Assembly: GCA_023379805.1 (NCBI GenBank)
Contig: JAMCPI010000016.1
Location: forward strand, 72,514 to 136,513
From: Nitrososphaerota archaeon
Lineage (GTDB): Archaea > Thermoproteota > Nitrososphaeria > Nitrososphaerales > JACPRH01
Length of the DNA: 64,000 nt
Direction of reading: 5' to 3'
Part shown: positions 1-8,068 of the stretch, piece by piece
Layout: each line of letters opens with the position of its first letter
How positions within the stretch are numbered: position 1 is the stretch's first letter
The notes under the pieces: model-generated
The model's database searches: none
Seen by the model: the letters and a program-made list of their open reading frames with translations, nothing else
Told to the model about the DNA's origin: nothing
Position numbers and translations under genes: made by a program

Positions 1-127
1 AGACTGAGTTCAGAACATACTCGATTAAGCTGCTCTCTGTTGATCCAGGTTCAGAGAATTGTGTAGGTATTTCTACGTCCTCCTTGCCTGTTACTAAAAC
101 TACAGCAGATCGGTTGCTCATACTCAT
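1..127 (-). CDS. Partial unknown protein, N-terminus only
   Basis: An open frame runs from ATG at 127 (or a second ATG at 121) off the left edge, giving about 42 residues beginning MSMSNRSAVVLV. A TATA-like box (tttatatg on the minus strand, about 171-180) lies at a distance that fits a short leader. The visible part is a beta-strand-like VVLVTG stretch followed by a polar segment. No family is recognised and the rest of the gene lies outside the window. The double start MSMS is also seen at the start of the nucleotidyltransferase ending at 2342. Confidence 0.5.
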   Translation of the reverse strand, partial: MSMSNRSAVVLVTGKEDVEIPTQFSEPGSTESSLIEYVLNSV

Positions 128-420
128 CTATCTATAGATCTTCTCCGTGAAGCAGAGGCAAATCATGTTCCGCATATAAAACTGCGGTGCCGATCGTCCT
201 ATCAACTACCTCTTGCGTTGAAGCCGTCACCTTAAAAGATTATCTGAACCGTTAAGAGTCATTTTGCATCTATCTTACCTGTTGCTGACGCCTCCATTAA
301 GTTAGCTCTCTAGCGATTAATCTGGTTATTGCTTGATAAGGTACAGTTATATTATGGGAAGAGCGAATCGGGAATTGTTTGCTAGATGAGCGGGCTGTCT
401 GGTTACGCGTCTAGTTTTGT

Positions 421-738
421 TTATTCTGGTTGTTTTCGGTTTCGAAGACCCTTCCATTTTACCCAAGGTTGGATTAGGTCCGCCCAGTCGTCGTGGATCT
501 CTTCAGAATGGTTTTTGAAGCAGTTATGCTCGCTTGATAGCGATGCTTTGCAAACAGGGCAGTATCTTTTTCGTGTCCAGTTGTCTACGTCGATGCTCCA
601 GCTCTCCGGAAACAGCTCGTCGCGCAGCTCACTGTACTGCTCACGAAGCATTCTGCGTCGCGTATTAAGTAGAGCTGGAGGAAGATCCACGTGATCTTCC
701 TCAATATTATCAAGATTTGCCGTAGCGCGTTGGCTCAA
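421..738 (-). CDS. Small C2H2 zinc-finger protein
   Basis: A 105-residue protein whose central part has classical C2H2 spacing: CPVC, twelve residues, then H-x4-H. The remainder is charged, with Trp-rich patches at the C-terminus (DDWADLIQPW). Archaeal proteins of this kind are usually nucleic-acid or protein binding, but no target can be read from the sequence. A plus-strand frame of similar length overlaps it but has no recognisable motif, so the minus strand is preferred. It is a single gene upstream of nothing obvious on its left. Confidence 0.6.
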   Translation of the reverse strand: MSQRATANLDNIEEDHVDLPPALLNTRRRMLREQYSELRDELFPESWSIDVDNWTRKRYCPVCKASLSSEHNCFKNHSEEIHDDWADLIQPWVKWKGLRNRKQPE

Positions 739-862
739 TTTGAGTAGTTCTACAGATCGTGATGGGTATTAATCGAGATGACAATCTTTCTTTACACGAC
801 ATATGCAAGACGATTGACAAACCAAGACAGATGCGAAGATGCTCAGCAAGAAGGTGAAATGG

Positions 863-1345
863 CTATCGTTTGTAGCCGATTCGTCGTAGAAACTCATGTC
901 GTTCTCGGCGATCCTTCTCCGACTCTACTCCTAGACTCTTCACGCCGTCGACGACGCCCATTATACCTCTGCCCTGCTGCGTCTCCGCTATAATTACTTC
1001 GACGGGGTTCGCTGTGGCGCAGAAGATTGACGCAACTTCTTCGACCATCTTAACTCGGTTCAGGATGTTGATTGGGAAGCTGTCGCGTAAAATGATTACG
1101 AAGATATGGCCTGCTGATATGTCCTTGGCGAAGCTGACCGCTATATCCTGCAGATTATTGTCGTTGCCGTCGTAGCGGATGAGCGCAGGTCCGCTTGACT
1201 CGCAGAAGGCTACGCCAAACTTGATCAAAGGGCTGCTTGAGATAAGTGTCTCATACAGGTCTTCAACTGTTTTTATGAAATGCGCCTGTCCAATAATTAG
1301 GTTCAGGCCTTCAGGAACCTTTATACTCACAGTCACAAGGTTCAT
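863..1345 (-). CDS. Adenosine-specific kinase family protein (DUF355-type)
   Basis: About 160 residues matching the archaeal adenosine/AMP-binding family typified by PAE2307. Recognisable blocks in order are [54 protein letters not shown] and [11 protein letters not shown]. The ATG at 1345 is chosen because the family begins just before the VSIKVPEG strand and because it avoids overlap with the upstream gene, which stops at 1377. A longer frame to 1417 is possible but would add an atypical basic extension. It probably shares a transcript with the nucleotidyltransferase upstream. The physiological role of the family is not settled. Confidence 0.88.
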   Translation of the reverse strand: MNLVTVSIKVPEGLNLIIGQAHFIKTVEDLYETLISSSPLIKFGVAFCESSGPALIRYDGNDNNLQDIAVSFAKDISAGHIFVIILRDSFPINILNRVKMVEEVASIFCATANPVEVIIAETQQGRGIMGVVDGVKSLGVESEKDRRERHEFLRRIGYKR

Positions 1346-1376
1346 TTCGGAGATATATAGTAGCAAGCCGTTATAT

Positions 1377-2342
1377 CTATTCTTTGGAGATGTCCTTCGC
1401 GATGGATTTAGCCGCATCCTTAAGGTAGGAACTTCGCTCTTTCAGGAGCGCTTCTTCGGAGGTGAGCCCGATTAACCTAACTATTTGTAGCCGCAGCTCG
1501 CTGTTTAGCAGCTCGCTGAAGATATTTTGATACTGTGGACTTATGCTTGTTGAGCGGCACTTAGACTCGTATATCTCTTCGATTGTTCTTGTGAGTTCAG
1601 CTCCTAAGTTGCAGTAGGCGTCGACCACAGAGTGTGACTTTACGAGATGTTTGCTGCGCGCCTCCGCTAACTGATAAGCGTATTTTGACGTATCTGATGG
1701 CTCCAGTCCAAGAACTTCACGTAGCGCATCAAGTCGCCTCATCACAGTTACATCCGTAGCCATGTCCAAACCCTGTATCTTTGACCACGATCCGAAGAGG
1801 TCACCGGCATCTTCAGAAGCTATGCGAAACTCAGCTAGGAGATGTGAGATGCGAGGCACTGCTCCTTTCGAGGCGACGACAGCTGCAGCTAGGTTGTAGC
1901 CTGAACTCTTCAGCCAAAAATCTGCTTCAAACAGGTTACCTGCTTTAAACGAGTCTTGATGGCGACCCAGATCAGCCAGAGACTCGAATATTGTGCGTCT
2001 AGCAAAGCGTTGTAGCCGTTGAGGCGCCTCAGCAGTTATGCGTGACTCCTGATGTTTGAGGCTCCACTTGGGATCCGCTATGATGTTTAGGTCCGTTAAT
2101 GCGAGCGAGAACCGCTCTTCAGATGCGTTTAGAAGTGTCGCCTCATTCAAGAAGAGGAGATCGACTATTCGACCGTTGATTACGCGTCTTTCAAACCGTT
2201 TTTCGCTTTCAGAGATGATTAAGTAATCATATTCGCAGTCCGGGTACTCCTCTCCTGAGGTGTGGCATCCGATGAGACCTAGGGCCGAATTAGGAAATTC
2301 ACTTCTAAGAGCATAGACTATACTAGAATCATTTCGGCTCAT
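1377..2342 (-). CDS. Predicted nucleotidyltransferase with helical C-terminal domain
   Basis: About 321 residues. Residues near 20-45 read GLIGCHTSG then CEYDYLII, which fits the G-S/C-x(n)-D/E-x-D core of the pol-beta (MNT-like) nucleotidyltransferase fold, although one acidic position is Glu. The C-terminal 200 residues are helical, as in nucleotidyltransferase-HEPN-type proteins. The start is ATG 2342 or GTG 2348. A BoxA-like cttaag near 2370 would place transcription start close to 2344, so the message is probably leaderless. The substrate is unknown. Confidence 0.6.
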   Translation of the reverse strand: MSRNDSSIVYALRSEFPNSALGLIGCHTSGEEYPDCEYDYLIISESEKRFERRVINGRIVDLLFLNEATLLNASEERFSLALTDLNIIADPKWSLKHQESRITAEAPQRLQRFARRTIFESLADLGRHQDSFKAGNLFEADFWLKSSGYNLAAAVVASKGAVPRISHLLAEFRIASEDAGDLFGSWSKIQGLDMATDVTVMRRLDALREVLGLEPSDTSKYAYQLAEARSKHLVKSHSVVDAYCNLGAELTRTIEEIYESKCRSTSISPQYQNIFSELLNSELRLQIVRLIGLTSEEALLKERSSYLKDAAKSIAKDISKE

Positions 2343-2802
2343 ACTCACATTTTTCAGGCAATACCATCTTAAGCCTTACGAAGAAACAGGAACTACTGTT
2401 CAAACCCATCATTGCAGTATCTGTATGAAATGACTCTTACGCTGCTGCTTACAGAGCTGCTACTGTGTTGTTTTACAGACAATTGAATAGATGGTTGAAT
2501 GCTTAGCAATATTTGCAATGCTTCGAGGTGCACGCACGCGTGCTAAAAATACTAGGAGAGGGTTCTATATACTCTTGAAATGTGCGTAGGAATCGAGATG
2601 CCACTCTACAGGAGCTGCTTGAATTGAAGCCCAGTGCTTGCAACGCTTGTTGAAACCGTTGATTCTGGTTGCAAGATTATCCTAGATGATTATTTTCTGG
2701 CTTTATGTGGGAGTTGCTTGTAACATTGTTCTAGGTTGCTGAGCCTGCATAATCTGGTTAGTTGTTGTTGACGGATTGGCTGTAGCATTGGTATGGGTCT
2801 AG
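2343..2802. other. Gene-poor interval with a possible gene remnant
   Basis: No complete gene is seen. Plus-strand positions about 2589-2723 contain two short frames that would join by a one-base shift near 2640, reading RDATLQELLELKPS and then LVETVDSGCKIILDDYF. This looks like protein-coding composition without an intact frame, so a decayed gene is possible. The left part carries the promoter of the nucleotidyltransferase. Confidence 0.3.
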
Positions 2803-3408
2803 TTAGGGTACTACTGTTTGTATTTGGTCGTTTTTGTGTTTGCCTAGGTGTTGTTGATGATGTTTCAGTGTTTTCTGGGATGATGCGACTTTAGTGCTGA
2901 TTGGGGTGGTTACTCCTAGTTGAGGCATCGCTGTGATGAATGCGAGTGATTGGACGAACTGTTTCTCATCTTCTTTTTCGTGTCTCGGAGGGGCTGTTAG
3001 AAGTGGCGCTATGTCTCGAATGATTCTCTTGGTGCGTGTTTCACCTAGAAATCTTCGTCTGGCTTTCATCCAATCTGCGAAGTGCTGGTTGAGCCGTGGG
3101 ATAGCTCTGTCTATCGCCTTATCTAGGTTGTAGTTGTTTTGAAGAAGAACTTTCACTATTCCTTCACGCGTTATGTCATATGTGTGATCTGCTTCTCCTT
3201 CGGCGTTTTCTGAGTCAACTAATGTTATGAAGCCTTTGCTGTAGAGCACACATACCGCTTTAGCTACGGTTGTTTTTGTGCATGATCTACGCATCTTTTC
3301 CATTTTGGTAGTTAACTGACGCTGGTCTGCTTTGCCGTTCTCCGCCAGGTGAATCAGTATTTTCATTGAGCATCGAGTGGTGTTCTGTGTCTGTGAATCA
3401 GATATCAT
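2803..3408 (-). CDS. Winged-helix DNA-binding protein
   Basis: About 201 residues. The first 90 have winged-helix character: MKILIHLAENGKADQRQL, then a recognition-helix region around TTVAKAVCVLYSKGFI and a wing ending in YDITREGIVKVL. The rest is basic and helical with no known domain. ATG 3408 is preferred over the in-frame TTG at 3417. A BoxA-like aattataata lies about 30 bp upstream of the ATG. The gene lies immediately outside the left arm of the 58-bp inverted repeat and reads away from the island. Confidence 0.6.
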   Translation of the reverse strand: MISDSQTQNTTRCSMKILIHLAENGKADQRQLTTKMEKMRRSCTKTTVAKAVCVLYSKGFITLVDSENAEGEADHTYDITREGIVKVLLQNNYNLDKAIDRAIPRLNQHFADWMKARRRFLGETRTKRIIRDIAPLLTAPPRHEKEDEKQFVQSLAFITAMPQLGVTTPISTKVASSQKTLKHHQQHLGKHKNDQIQTVVP

Positions 3409-3504
3409 TTTTAGCAAGATTATTGTACGGCATTCATCTATTATAATTCTGCGGCTGATTACTCATCCAGTAGCAGCCGCCTCAGTCAATAAACCTCTTC
3501 ACCA

Positions 3505-3562
3505 GGTTCTGGTGCGTCTTCGGGTCTTCAGCCTTCCTGACGGTGGGGTGGTGCAGGTCGGG
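3505..3562 (+). repeat. Left arm of 58-bp perfect inverted repeat
   Basis: The 58 bases from ggttctggtgcgtcttcggg to ggtggtgcaggtcggg are the exact reverse complement of 7934-7991. Inside, the match continues for about five more bases with one mismatch (tcatct versus tcatgt). Outside, only a weak resemblance continues. The arm lies about 95 bp upstream of the winged-helix gene that starts at 3408. Confidence 0.95.
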
Positions 3563-3633
3563 AGATGACTTGCTTTTCTGGCTAGGATACTGTAACATGA
3601 TTTGTACGGTCTAAGGCTTCCCGTTTATTCTAG

Positions 3634-5434
3634 TTAGAGTGTTGATTGTTTTGGATGGTATTTTCGTTTGTGAGTTTCAGTCTTCTCGTATGTGGCTGTG
3701 AATCTACCGCCCTGCTTTACATAGTCTGGGCAATCAATTGTTTTACCGTTGAATAGATCTGCTATTGTTAGTAGCTGAATTTTTGGATAGTGCTTTTCTC
3801 CAGTAATTTCCTTGACATCATATGTTCCAGCCGCTATCGCTTCATCAATCATTGGTTGAGTTGGGTCGTTTAGGCTGATAAGAACACCAATTGCCGCGCC
3901 TTCCCGTTCAACAACACCTCTCAAGTCGCGGACATAGCTAACATTCAGCTTTCCAGATTTAACTGAGAACACTATCTGCTTAGGTTTTTCTTCATCCATA
4001 ATATAGATTGCATGGGTTCGGTCAATCTTCTTAGTGGTCATCTCAAAGAAGTAGAGACGCCCATCTATACCCTTGTCTGCACCCTTCTTCTGCTCTACAG
4101 GTCTTGCACCAACCAACCCTAAAGCCCACCACTGGAACTGATATGCGTCTTGTGCAGCTAACGCGATCGCGTCTGGAAGTGATATAGGTTCACCAACAAC
4201 TTTGTACTTGGCTTTTATCCCATATGCATCGAATAATCTGTGCTTAATCAGCGAAATAGCCAAATGCGTGATGTCTATTCCTACCCATGTACGGCCAAGT
4301 CTCTGAGCTACAGCTACAGTTGTGCCACATCCGCAGAATGGATCAAGGACCATCCCATTCGGTGGGCAGGAGCTGCGGATAATGCGGTCTAGGATTCCTT
4401 CAGGCTTTTGGGTAGGGTAATCTAGGCGTTCTTTATCCCTAACTGAAAGCCATTTCACATCCTGATCAATGCCTTTTTCAGCGTCTCCGTAAACACAACC
4501 TGTAGTCCCTGGTTGGTACGCCCATATGTCTTGGTATGGAACACCCGGAGCATCTGCGACATAATACTTGTATCTTGGAACGGTTTTCGTCTTACCCCAA
4601 TGGATTAAACCAGCTTCATCTAGCTTATCCAGTCGTTCGAGTAGAGGATATTTTGATAAATCATCCCTTTTTAACTCCTTATACTTGCTGTAAAGCCAAG
4701 ATGCAGGTTGCCAATGTCTACCCACCGATGTAGGATTATAACCCCGCCACGGTTGACCACTATCACCGCTTCTTCTCCCCGGGCCCGTGAGCGCAACTGA
4801 TTGATACCCCCCCCCGATCATCATGTTCTCTAAAGAAGTCTTCAACATATTCTTTTGTGTATGGGCCTTTCTGCGGTTTGAAATAGGCGCTGTTCGTTTT
4901 GGCGTAGAATAGTATCGTCTGGTGAATGGGCCCATACATCTTGTTACTTTTGTTTGAACCAGTTCGCCTCCAGATGATTTCGTTTCTAAAGTTGATTGGA
5001 AGAAAGATTGAATCCATTAACAGCTTTAGATAATGACTCGCGGTCGAATCACAATGTAGGTAGATTGATCCAGTGGGCTTTAACACGCGGCGAAGCTCCA
5101 TTAAACGCGGAGCCATCATCACCAGATATGCCATCATGTCGTTTGAACCTAAGAACGACCTGAACGCTTGAATGACTTGAGCGACTCCACCGCCTTGAAG
5201 AATTATCGCTCGGTAAACTTCCTCTGCTTCTCTGCTCCAATGCCAAGTATCCTTGAAAACTTTGATCTGTGATTTAGAAAGCGAACCGTTCTTCTCTTCG
5301 AAAAGTATGTTATAGTTTTGATCGCTATTGAACGGTGGATCTAGGTAAATTAAATCTACTGAACTAGATTCGAAGTATCGCTGTAGAATATCGAGATTAT
5401 CCCCGTAATAGAGCCTATTCTCGGTGATGCTCAC
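3634..5434 (-). pseudogene. DNA methyltransferase fused to PD-(D/E)XK nuclease, frameshifted at a G9 tract
   Basis: Two overlapping minus frames form one gene of about 600 residues. The N-terminal frame (5434 to 4763) has the catalytic LDPPF motif near residue 32. The second frame (to 3634) has LDPFCGCGTT, the SAM-binding motif, so the order is beta-class amino-methyltransferase (N6-adenine or N4-cytosine). After it comes a domain with GIDGRLYF and IVFSVKSGK, resembling an Mrr-like PD-(D/E)XK nuclease core. The frames meet at nine G residues (plus-strand C run at about 4807-4815). Eight or eleven G would restore DDRGGYQSVAL. This could be a real frameshift, a phase-variable switch or a base-calling error. 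Confidence 0.85.
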
Positions 5435-5466
5435 GCCAGAATAGTCAGTAGTGTTTCAATATAAGC

Positions 5467-6651
5467 CTAAACCATGCTATTCTGCTTAACTGAATTTGCG
5501 GCTGCCCTTTTGATTAGTTCTTTCCACCTTATTCCATCTAAGCCTAAGTCTAACCCTGCTATCTGTGCGGGGGTCTTTCCAGCTAATCCCATGTGTGGCC
5601 TGATGAAATTGTAATTTATCCTGATTCCGTCAGCCTGTATTTGCGCTGTTTCATCGTGATCCATTCCTCTCATCGTTTTCTCTCTATCTCTGATTGTATT
5701 GTTGATTCGCTCTATGCTTTGATTAAGTCCTTCCTCTCTTTGTCCTACTGATCTGATGTTCTCGGTTCTCGGCCCTTTCAGGGTGAAGAACTCTTTGTTG
5801 AAAGCCTCGTTGTAAGATTGCAACCCATCATGTACCACTACAATGGCTCTTTTCTCCATCAACTTCTTACTGTCTTGGAATACAGCTCTTGCATCTTGTA
5901 TCTCTCTTCTCTGTGATACTCTGCTGGCCAGTAGGTAGCGTGTGTCGTGGTCGGACATATTCCAAAGCCATGCATAATGTCCCTTTTCCATTTCGTCCTT
6001 TCTGACGTGGATCATCATTTCATCCACGTGGTATATGCCTGAGAGGTTTGGTGCCTGTAGCTCATCCACGAATTCCTTTGCGATCTTGACGTACTTCTGA
6101 ATCCACCGGATTATTGTTGAGTGTTCCACCTTAATGCTGTAGAACTGCTCTAAGGTGTCCTTGATCTTTCTGAATGAGTTGCCCTTAAAGTACAAATCTA
6201 AGGCTAAACAAACGAGCTTGCCGTCATTCTTCATCTTCAAGAAGCCCTCGTTAACCACGAACCTGTACCCGCAAACCTTGCAGTAGAAACGCTGAACCTG
6301 ACCCGCCTGATTCTTCCTGACTCCTCTCTTTACAATCTCTGGGGAACCGCACTTCTTACAGCTTAGTGATTGTGGTTCGGGTAGTTGTAGTGGTTGGGAG
6401 AAATTCTGTGACAAGGCATTGTCTCTCAGAGTAATAGAGAAGTTTGTGGCGTAGATGTGCTTGCATACTACGCCTCTGCTTGTGAAGTCTGGGCACTCGC
6501 ATCTCCATTCACCTCCCTGCTTGGCAACCTGATACCAACCATTGCTGCTCTGTGACTTCACTCGATATGTTTTCGAGTCCACACGGTCGATCGTTCCAGC
6601 CTGTGCAACTATTGCTAAAGCCCTCATTTTGCGCCCATTGTCCGTGTTCAT
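5467..6651 (-). CDS. SWIM zinc-finger plus IS6/IS240-like DDE transposase
   Basis: A 394-residue protein. Residues about 45-75 carry a SWIM finger (CECPDF...CKHIYA). A zinc ribbon follows (CKKCG...YCKVCG). The catalytic part has YHVDEMMI, VVVHDG and NQSIERINN, which supply the D, D and E of the IS6-type DDE core, with the helix-turn-helix segment before them. It ends with the usual YNFIRPHMGLAGKTPA block. No matching terminal inverted repeats were found by eye close to its ends, so it may be a domesticated or end-decayed copy rather than an intact insertion sequence. It sits 30 bp from the methyltransferase start. Confidence 0.85.
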   Translation of the reverse strand: MNTDNGRKMRALAIVAQAGTIDRVDSKTYRVKSQSSNGWYQVAKQGGEWRCECPDFTSRGVVCKHIYATNFSITLRDNALSQNFSQPLQLPEPQSLSCKKCGSPEIVKRGVRKNQAGQVQRFYCKVCGYRFVVNEGFLKMKNDGKLVCLALDLYFKGNSFRKIKDTLEQFYSIKVEHSTIIRWIQKYVKIAKEFVDELQAPNLSGIYHVDEMMIHVRKDEMEKGHYAWLWNMSDHDTRYLLASRVSQRREIQDARAVFQDSKKLMEKRAIVVVHDGLQSYNEAFNKEFFTLKGPRTENIRSVGQREEGLNQSIERINNTIRDREKTMRGMDHDETAQIQADGIRINYNFIRPHMGLAGKTPAQIAGLDLGLDGIRWKELIKRAAANSVKQNSMV

Positions 6652-6680
6652 ACCCTGATATACCCTGCAATATTACCCTA

Positions 6681-6705
6681 TGGTAGTAAGTAATATATAC
6701 GTTGC
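6681..6705 (+). promoter_or_regulatory. Operator/promoter-like site before RHH gene
   Basis: tggtagtaagtaatatat and the next bases match 20 of 25 positions of the site at 59909-59933, which also precedes RHH-family genes. The site contains a TATA-like core, and the flank ttaccctatggtagtaa is a partial dyad. It lies about 30-50 bp before the ATG at 6732. Autoregulation by the RHH protein is inferred. Confidence 0.45.
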
Positions 6706-6731
6706 GGTATAATGGGGTATAGTGGAGTAAC

Positions 6732-6869
6732 ATGGGTAAGAAAGTCAAGACCAGCATAGCATTAGATGAAGATCTACTGAAATGGATAGACTCTGAAGTA
6801 GCTACCAAGAGGTTCGCCAATCGTACTCACGCCATAGAGTATGCTATCATGAAGCTCAAGGAGTCTTAG
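6732..6869 (+). CDS. Short ribbon-helix-helix (CopG-like) protein
   Basis: A 45-residue protein beginning MGKKVKTSIALDEDLLKWID and ending IMKLKES. The strand KTSIALDE, helix LLKWIDSEV and turn RFANRTHAIEYAI fit the RHH fold, which binds DNA as a dimer. It reads toward and directly abuts the next RHH gene on the opposite strand (6870). An operator-like site lies upstream at 6681-6705. No toxin gene is adjacent, so it may be a stand-alone repressor of the island. Confidence 0.75.
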   Translation: MGKKVKTSIALDEDLLKWIDSEVATKRFANRTHAIEYAIMKLKES

Positions 6870-7067
6870 TTAGCGCCTTTCCTCTTCCTCTAATATCTTG
6901 ATAATCCTGCGAACCTTATCGTCAAGATCTTTTTGTCGTTGCTGATATACACCAAGTGCCTGCCGAAGAACTTCTGGCACGCTTAGATCCTCTTGTTGGC
7001 CAATCCTCTTCGCTAGCTCGACAGTCTCATTGTCTAATGTAACGGCTTTCTTTCCTTCCCTCGGCAT
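6870..7067 (-). CDS. Ribbon-helix-helix protein with coiled C-terminus
   Basis: A 65-residue protein. The N-terminal half (KKAVTLDNETVELAKRIG then LSVPEVLRQALGVY) fits an RHH domain. The C-terminal 25 residues are highly charged and helical (DDKVRRIIKILEEEERR). It is convergent with the RHH gene ending at 6869, with no spacer. TATA-like sequence (atatatctt on the minus strand, near 7097-7105) gives a plausible promoter. It may be an antitoxin-type regulator, but no partner is visible. Confidence 0.65.
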   Translation of the reverse strand: MPREGKKAVTLDNETVELAKRIGQQEDLSVPEVLRQALGVYQQRQKDLDDKVRRIIKILEEEERR

Positions 7068-7202
7068 GTTCTTTCTCTGGACTGTCCATATAATAACAAG
7101 ATATATATAGCTTTACATTGCCAAGACTAGCAGGGACTGTATTTGGACTGTCCAATTGCGAGGAATGGGTTAAACCACCCGATAACGCAGGAGGGGTGAA
7201 GG

Positions 7203-7566
7203 TTGCAAAGCAGTGTAACAATCAGAAATCTAAATCAAGCGCCAGAAGGTAAAATTGTCTTGGTTCCCAAAGAGCTTCGTAGCATTTACGAATACAAGAA
7301 TCCCATTCTCACCGAGAAACGTACCTATGATAGCGAGGGCCGACTACAATCAGAGGAGCGAACTATCAGGGCGGATTCGCTTACTGTTTACCCTCTAGGG
7401 GACAGCCAAGGGCGACGATTAGAGCTACCCAAGTTCGGAATCAATCCTTAGCTGTCCGAGAGGATAGTACAGACCAAGATCTCGCTGGCGCAGTAGTCGT
7501 TGGGTTCGGTGTTGGACTACTTGCGCTTGGCGTATTAGCCTTCCTAGCATGGCGCTCACGACGCTA
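7203..7566 (+). pseudogene. Frame-broken membrane-anchored protein
   Basis: The first frame (TTG 7203 to stop 7451, 82 residues, starting MQSSVTIRNL) stops after KFGINP. A frame shifted by two bases is open from at least 7385 and continues through DQDLAGAVVVG into a hydrophobic helix (VGLLALGVLAFLAW) and a basic RSRR end at 7564-7566. The second frame has no start codon of its own, and the helix-plus-Arg end is a typical membrane anchor. The simplest reading is one surface protein broken by an indel. The soluble part is not recognised. Confidence 0.5.
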
Positions 7567-7622
7567 GGTATCCATTGGGCGGATGATCCTTAGCCCATCC
7601 CACCTTTTTTCTTTTCGTAGTT

Positions 7623-7691
7623 GCCAGAGCGCATGGTTGCGGGGTGGTGATTAGTAGCTCCTCCCACGGGGTTCGATTCCCTGCTCTGGCT
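7623..7691 (+). other. tRNA-like remnant
   Basis: A seven-base acceptor stem (gccagag with ctctggc) encloses a full T arm (cgggg, loop ttcgatt, ccctg) and a discriminator-position T. The 37 bases between them are too few for normal D, anticodon and variable regions, and no five-base anticodon stem forms. This is therefore not called as a working tRNA. A tRNA fragment at an island edge is a common sign of past integration. Confidence 0.4.
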
Positions 7692-7700
7692 TCTAACATA

Positions 7701-7931
7701 CTATACTATTAATGTTAGGCTTTGATCTTTGTTTGTTGCAGTAGATAAGGCGGTTGGTCGGTTTAAAGGTACACTATTGATGTCTCTTACCTCGACAATT
7801 ATTCTTCCAGCATTCTGAGGGATGTTTGTTACTTCAACAGTAAATCCAGAATTACCAGAACGTGTTATCTTTCCACTTAACACCATAATCTCTTCAGAAG
7901 AAACTATGGTTAAGATAAGCATTTCCTTCAT
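7701..7931 (-). CDS. Small hypothetical protein
   Basis: A 76-residue frame beginning MKEMLILTIV, rich in beta-forming residues (GKITRSGNSGFTVEVTNI, RIIVEVRDINSVPLN). No family is recognised. Its start codon abuts the right arm of the 58-bp inverted repeat, so any promoter would lie within that arm. It could be a small surface or binding domain, or not be expressed at all. Confidence 0.35.
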   Translation of the reverse strand: MKEMLILTIVSSEEIMVLSGKITRSGNSGFTVEVTNIPQNAGRIIVEVRDINSVPLNRPTALSTATNKDQSLTLIV

Positions 7932-7933
7932 GT

Positions 7934-7991
7934 CCCGACCTGCACCACCCCACCGTCAGGAAGGCTGAAGACCCGAAGACGCACCAGAACC
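7934..7991 (-). repeat. Right arm of 58-bp perfect inverted repeat
   Basis: Exact reverse complement of 3505-3562. It ends 10 bp before the BRE/BoxA of the TFB gene, so it is in the position of an upstream control element for that gene as well as an island boundary. Confidence 0.95.
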
Positions 7992-8000
7992 CTTCACCAA

Positions 8001-8015
8001 AAGGCTTAAATATTT
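8001..8015 (+). promoter_or_regulatory. BRE/BoxA promoter of TFB gene
   Basis: aaaggcttaaatattt is a strong archaeal BRE plus BoxA. Transcription would start near 8037 and give a leader of about 30 bases before the ATG at 8069. Confidence 0.7.
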
Positions 8016-8068
8016 AGAACGATAATGTATTAGTTAGCAGATAAAAGGTTTTCGGGTGAAATAGAAAA

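Larger units (their letters stand above)
3505..7991. mobile_element. Accessory island bounded by 58-bp inverted repeats
   Basis: The segment between the two arms holds a restriction-modification fusion gene, a transposase-like gene, two RHH proteins, a frame-broken ORF and a tRNA-like remnant. This cargo is typical of a mobile or formerly mobile island. No target-site duplication or integrase is seen, and the arms are longer than most insertion-sequence ends, so their role as transposon ends is inferred only. The arms might instead be duplicated upstream elements of the two outward-facing genes. Confidence 0.4.

Noticed and set aside
5467-6735. Terminal inverted repeats for the transposase gene
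   Set aside because: Flanks on both sides were compared by eye and no matching ends or target duplication were found, so an intact insertion sequence is not called.
7623-7691. Calling a working tRNA
   Set aside because: The segment between acceptor and T arm is too short and forms no five-base anticodon stem.
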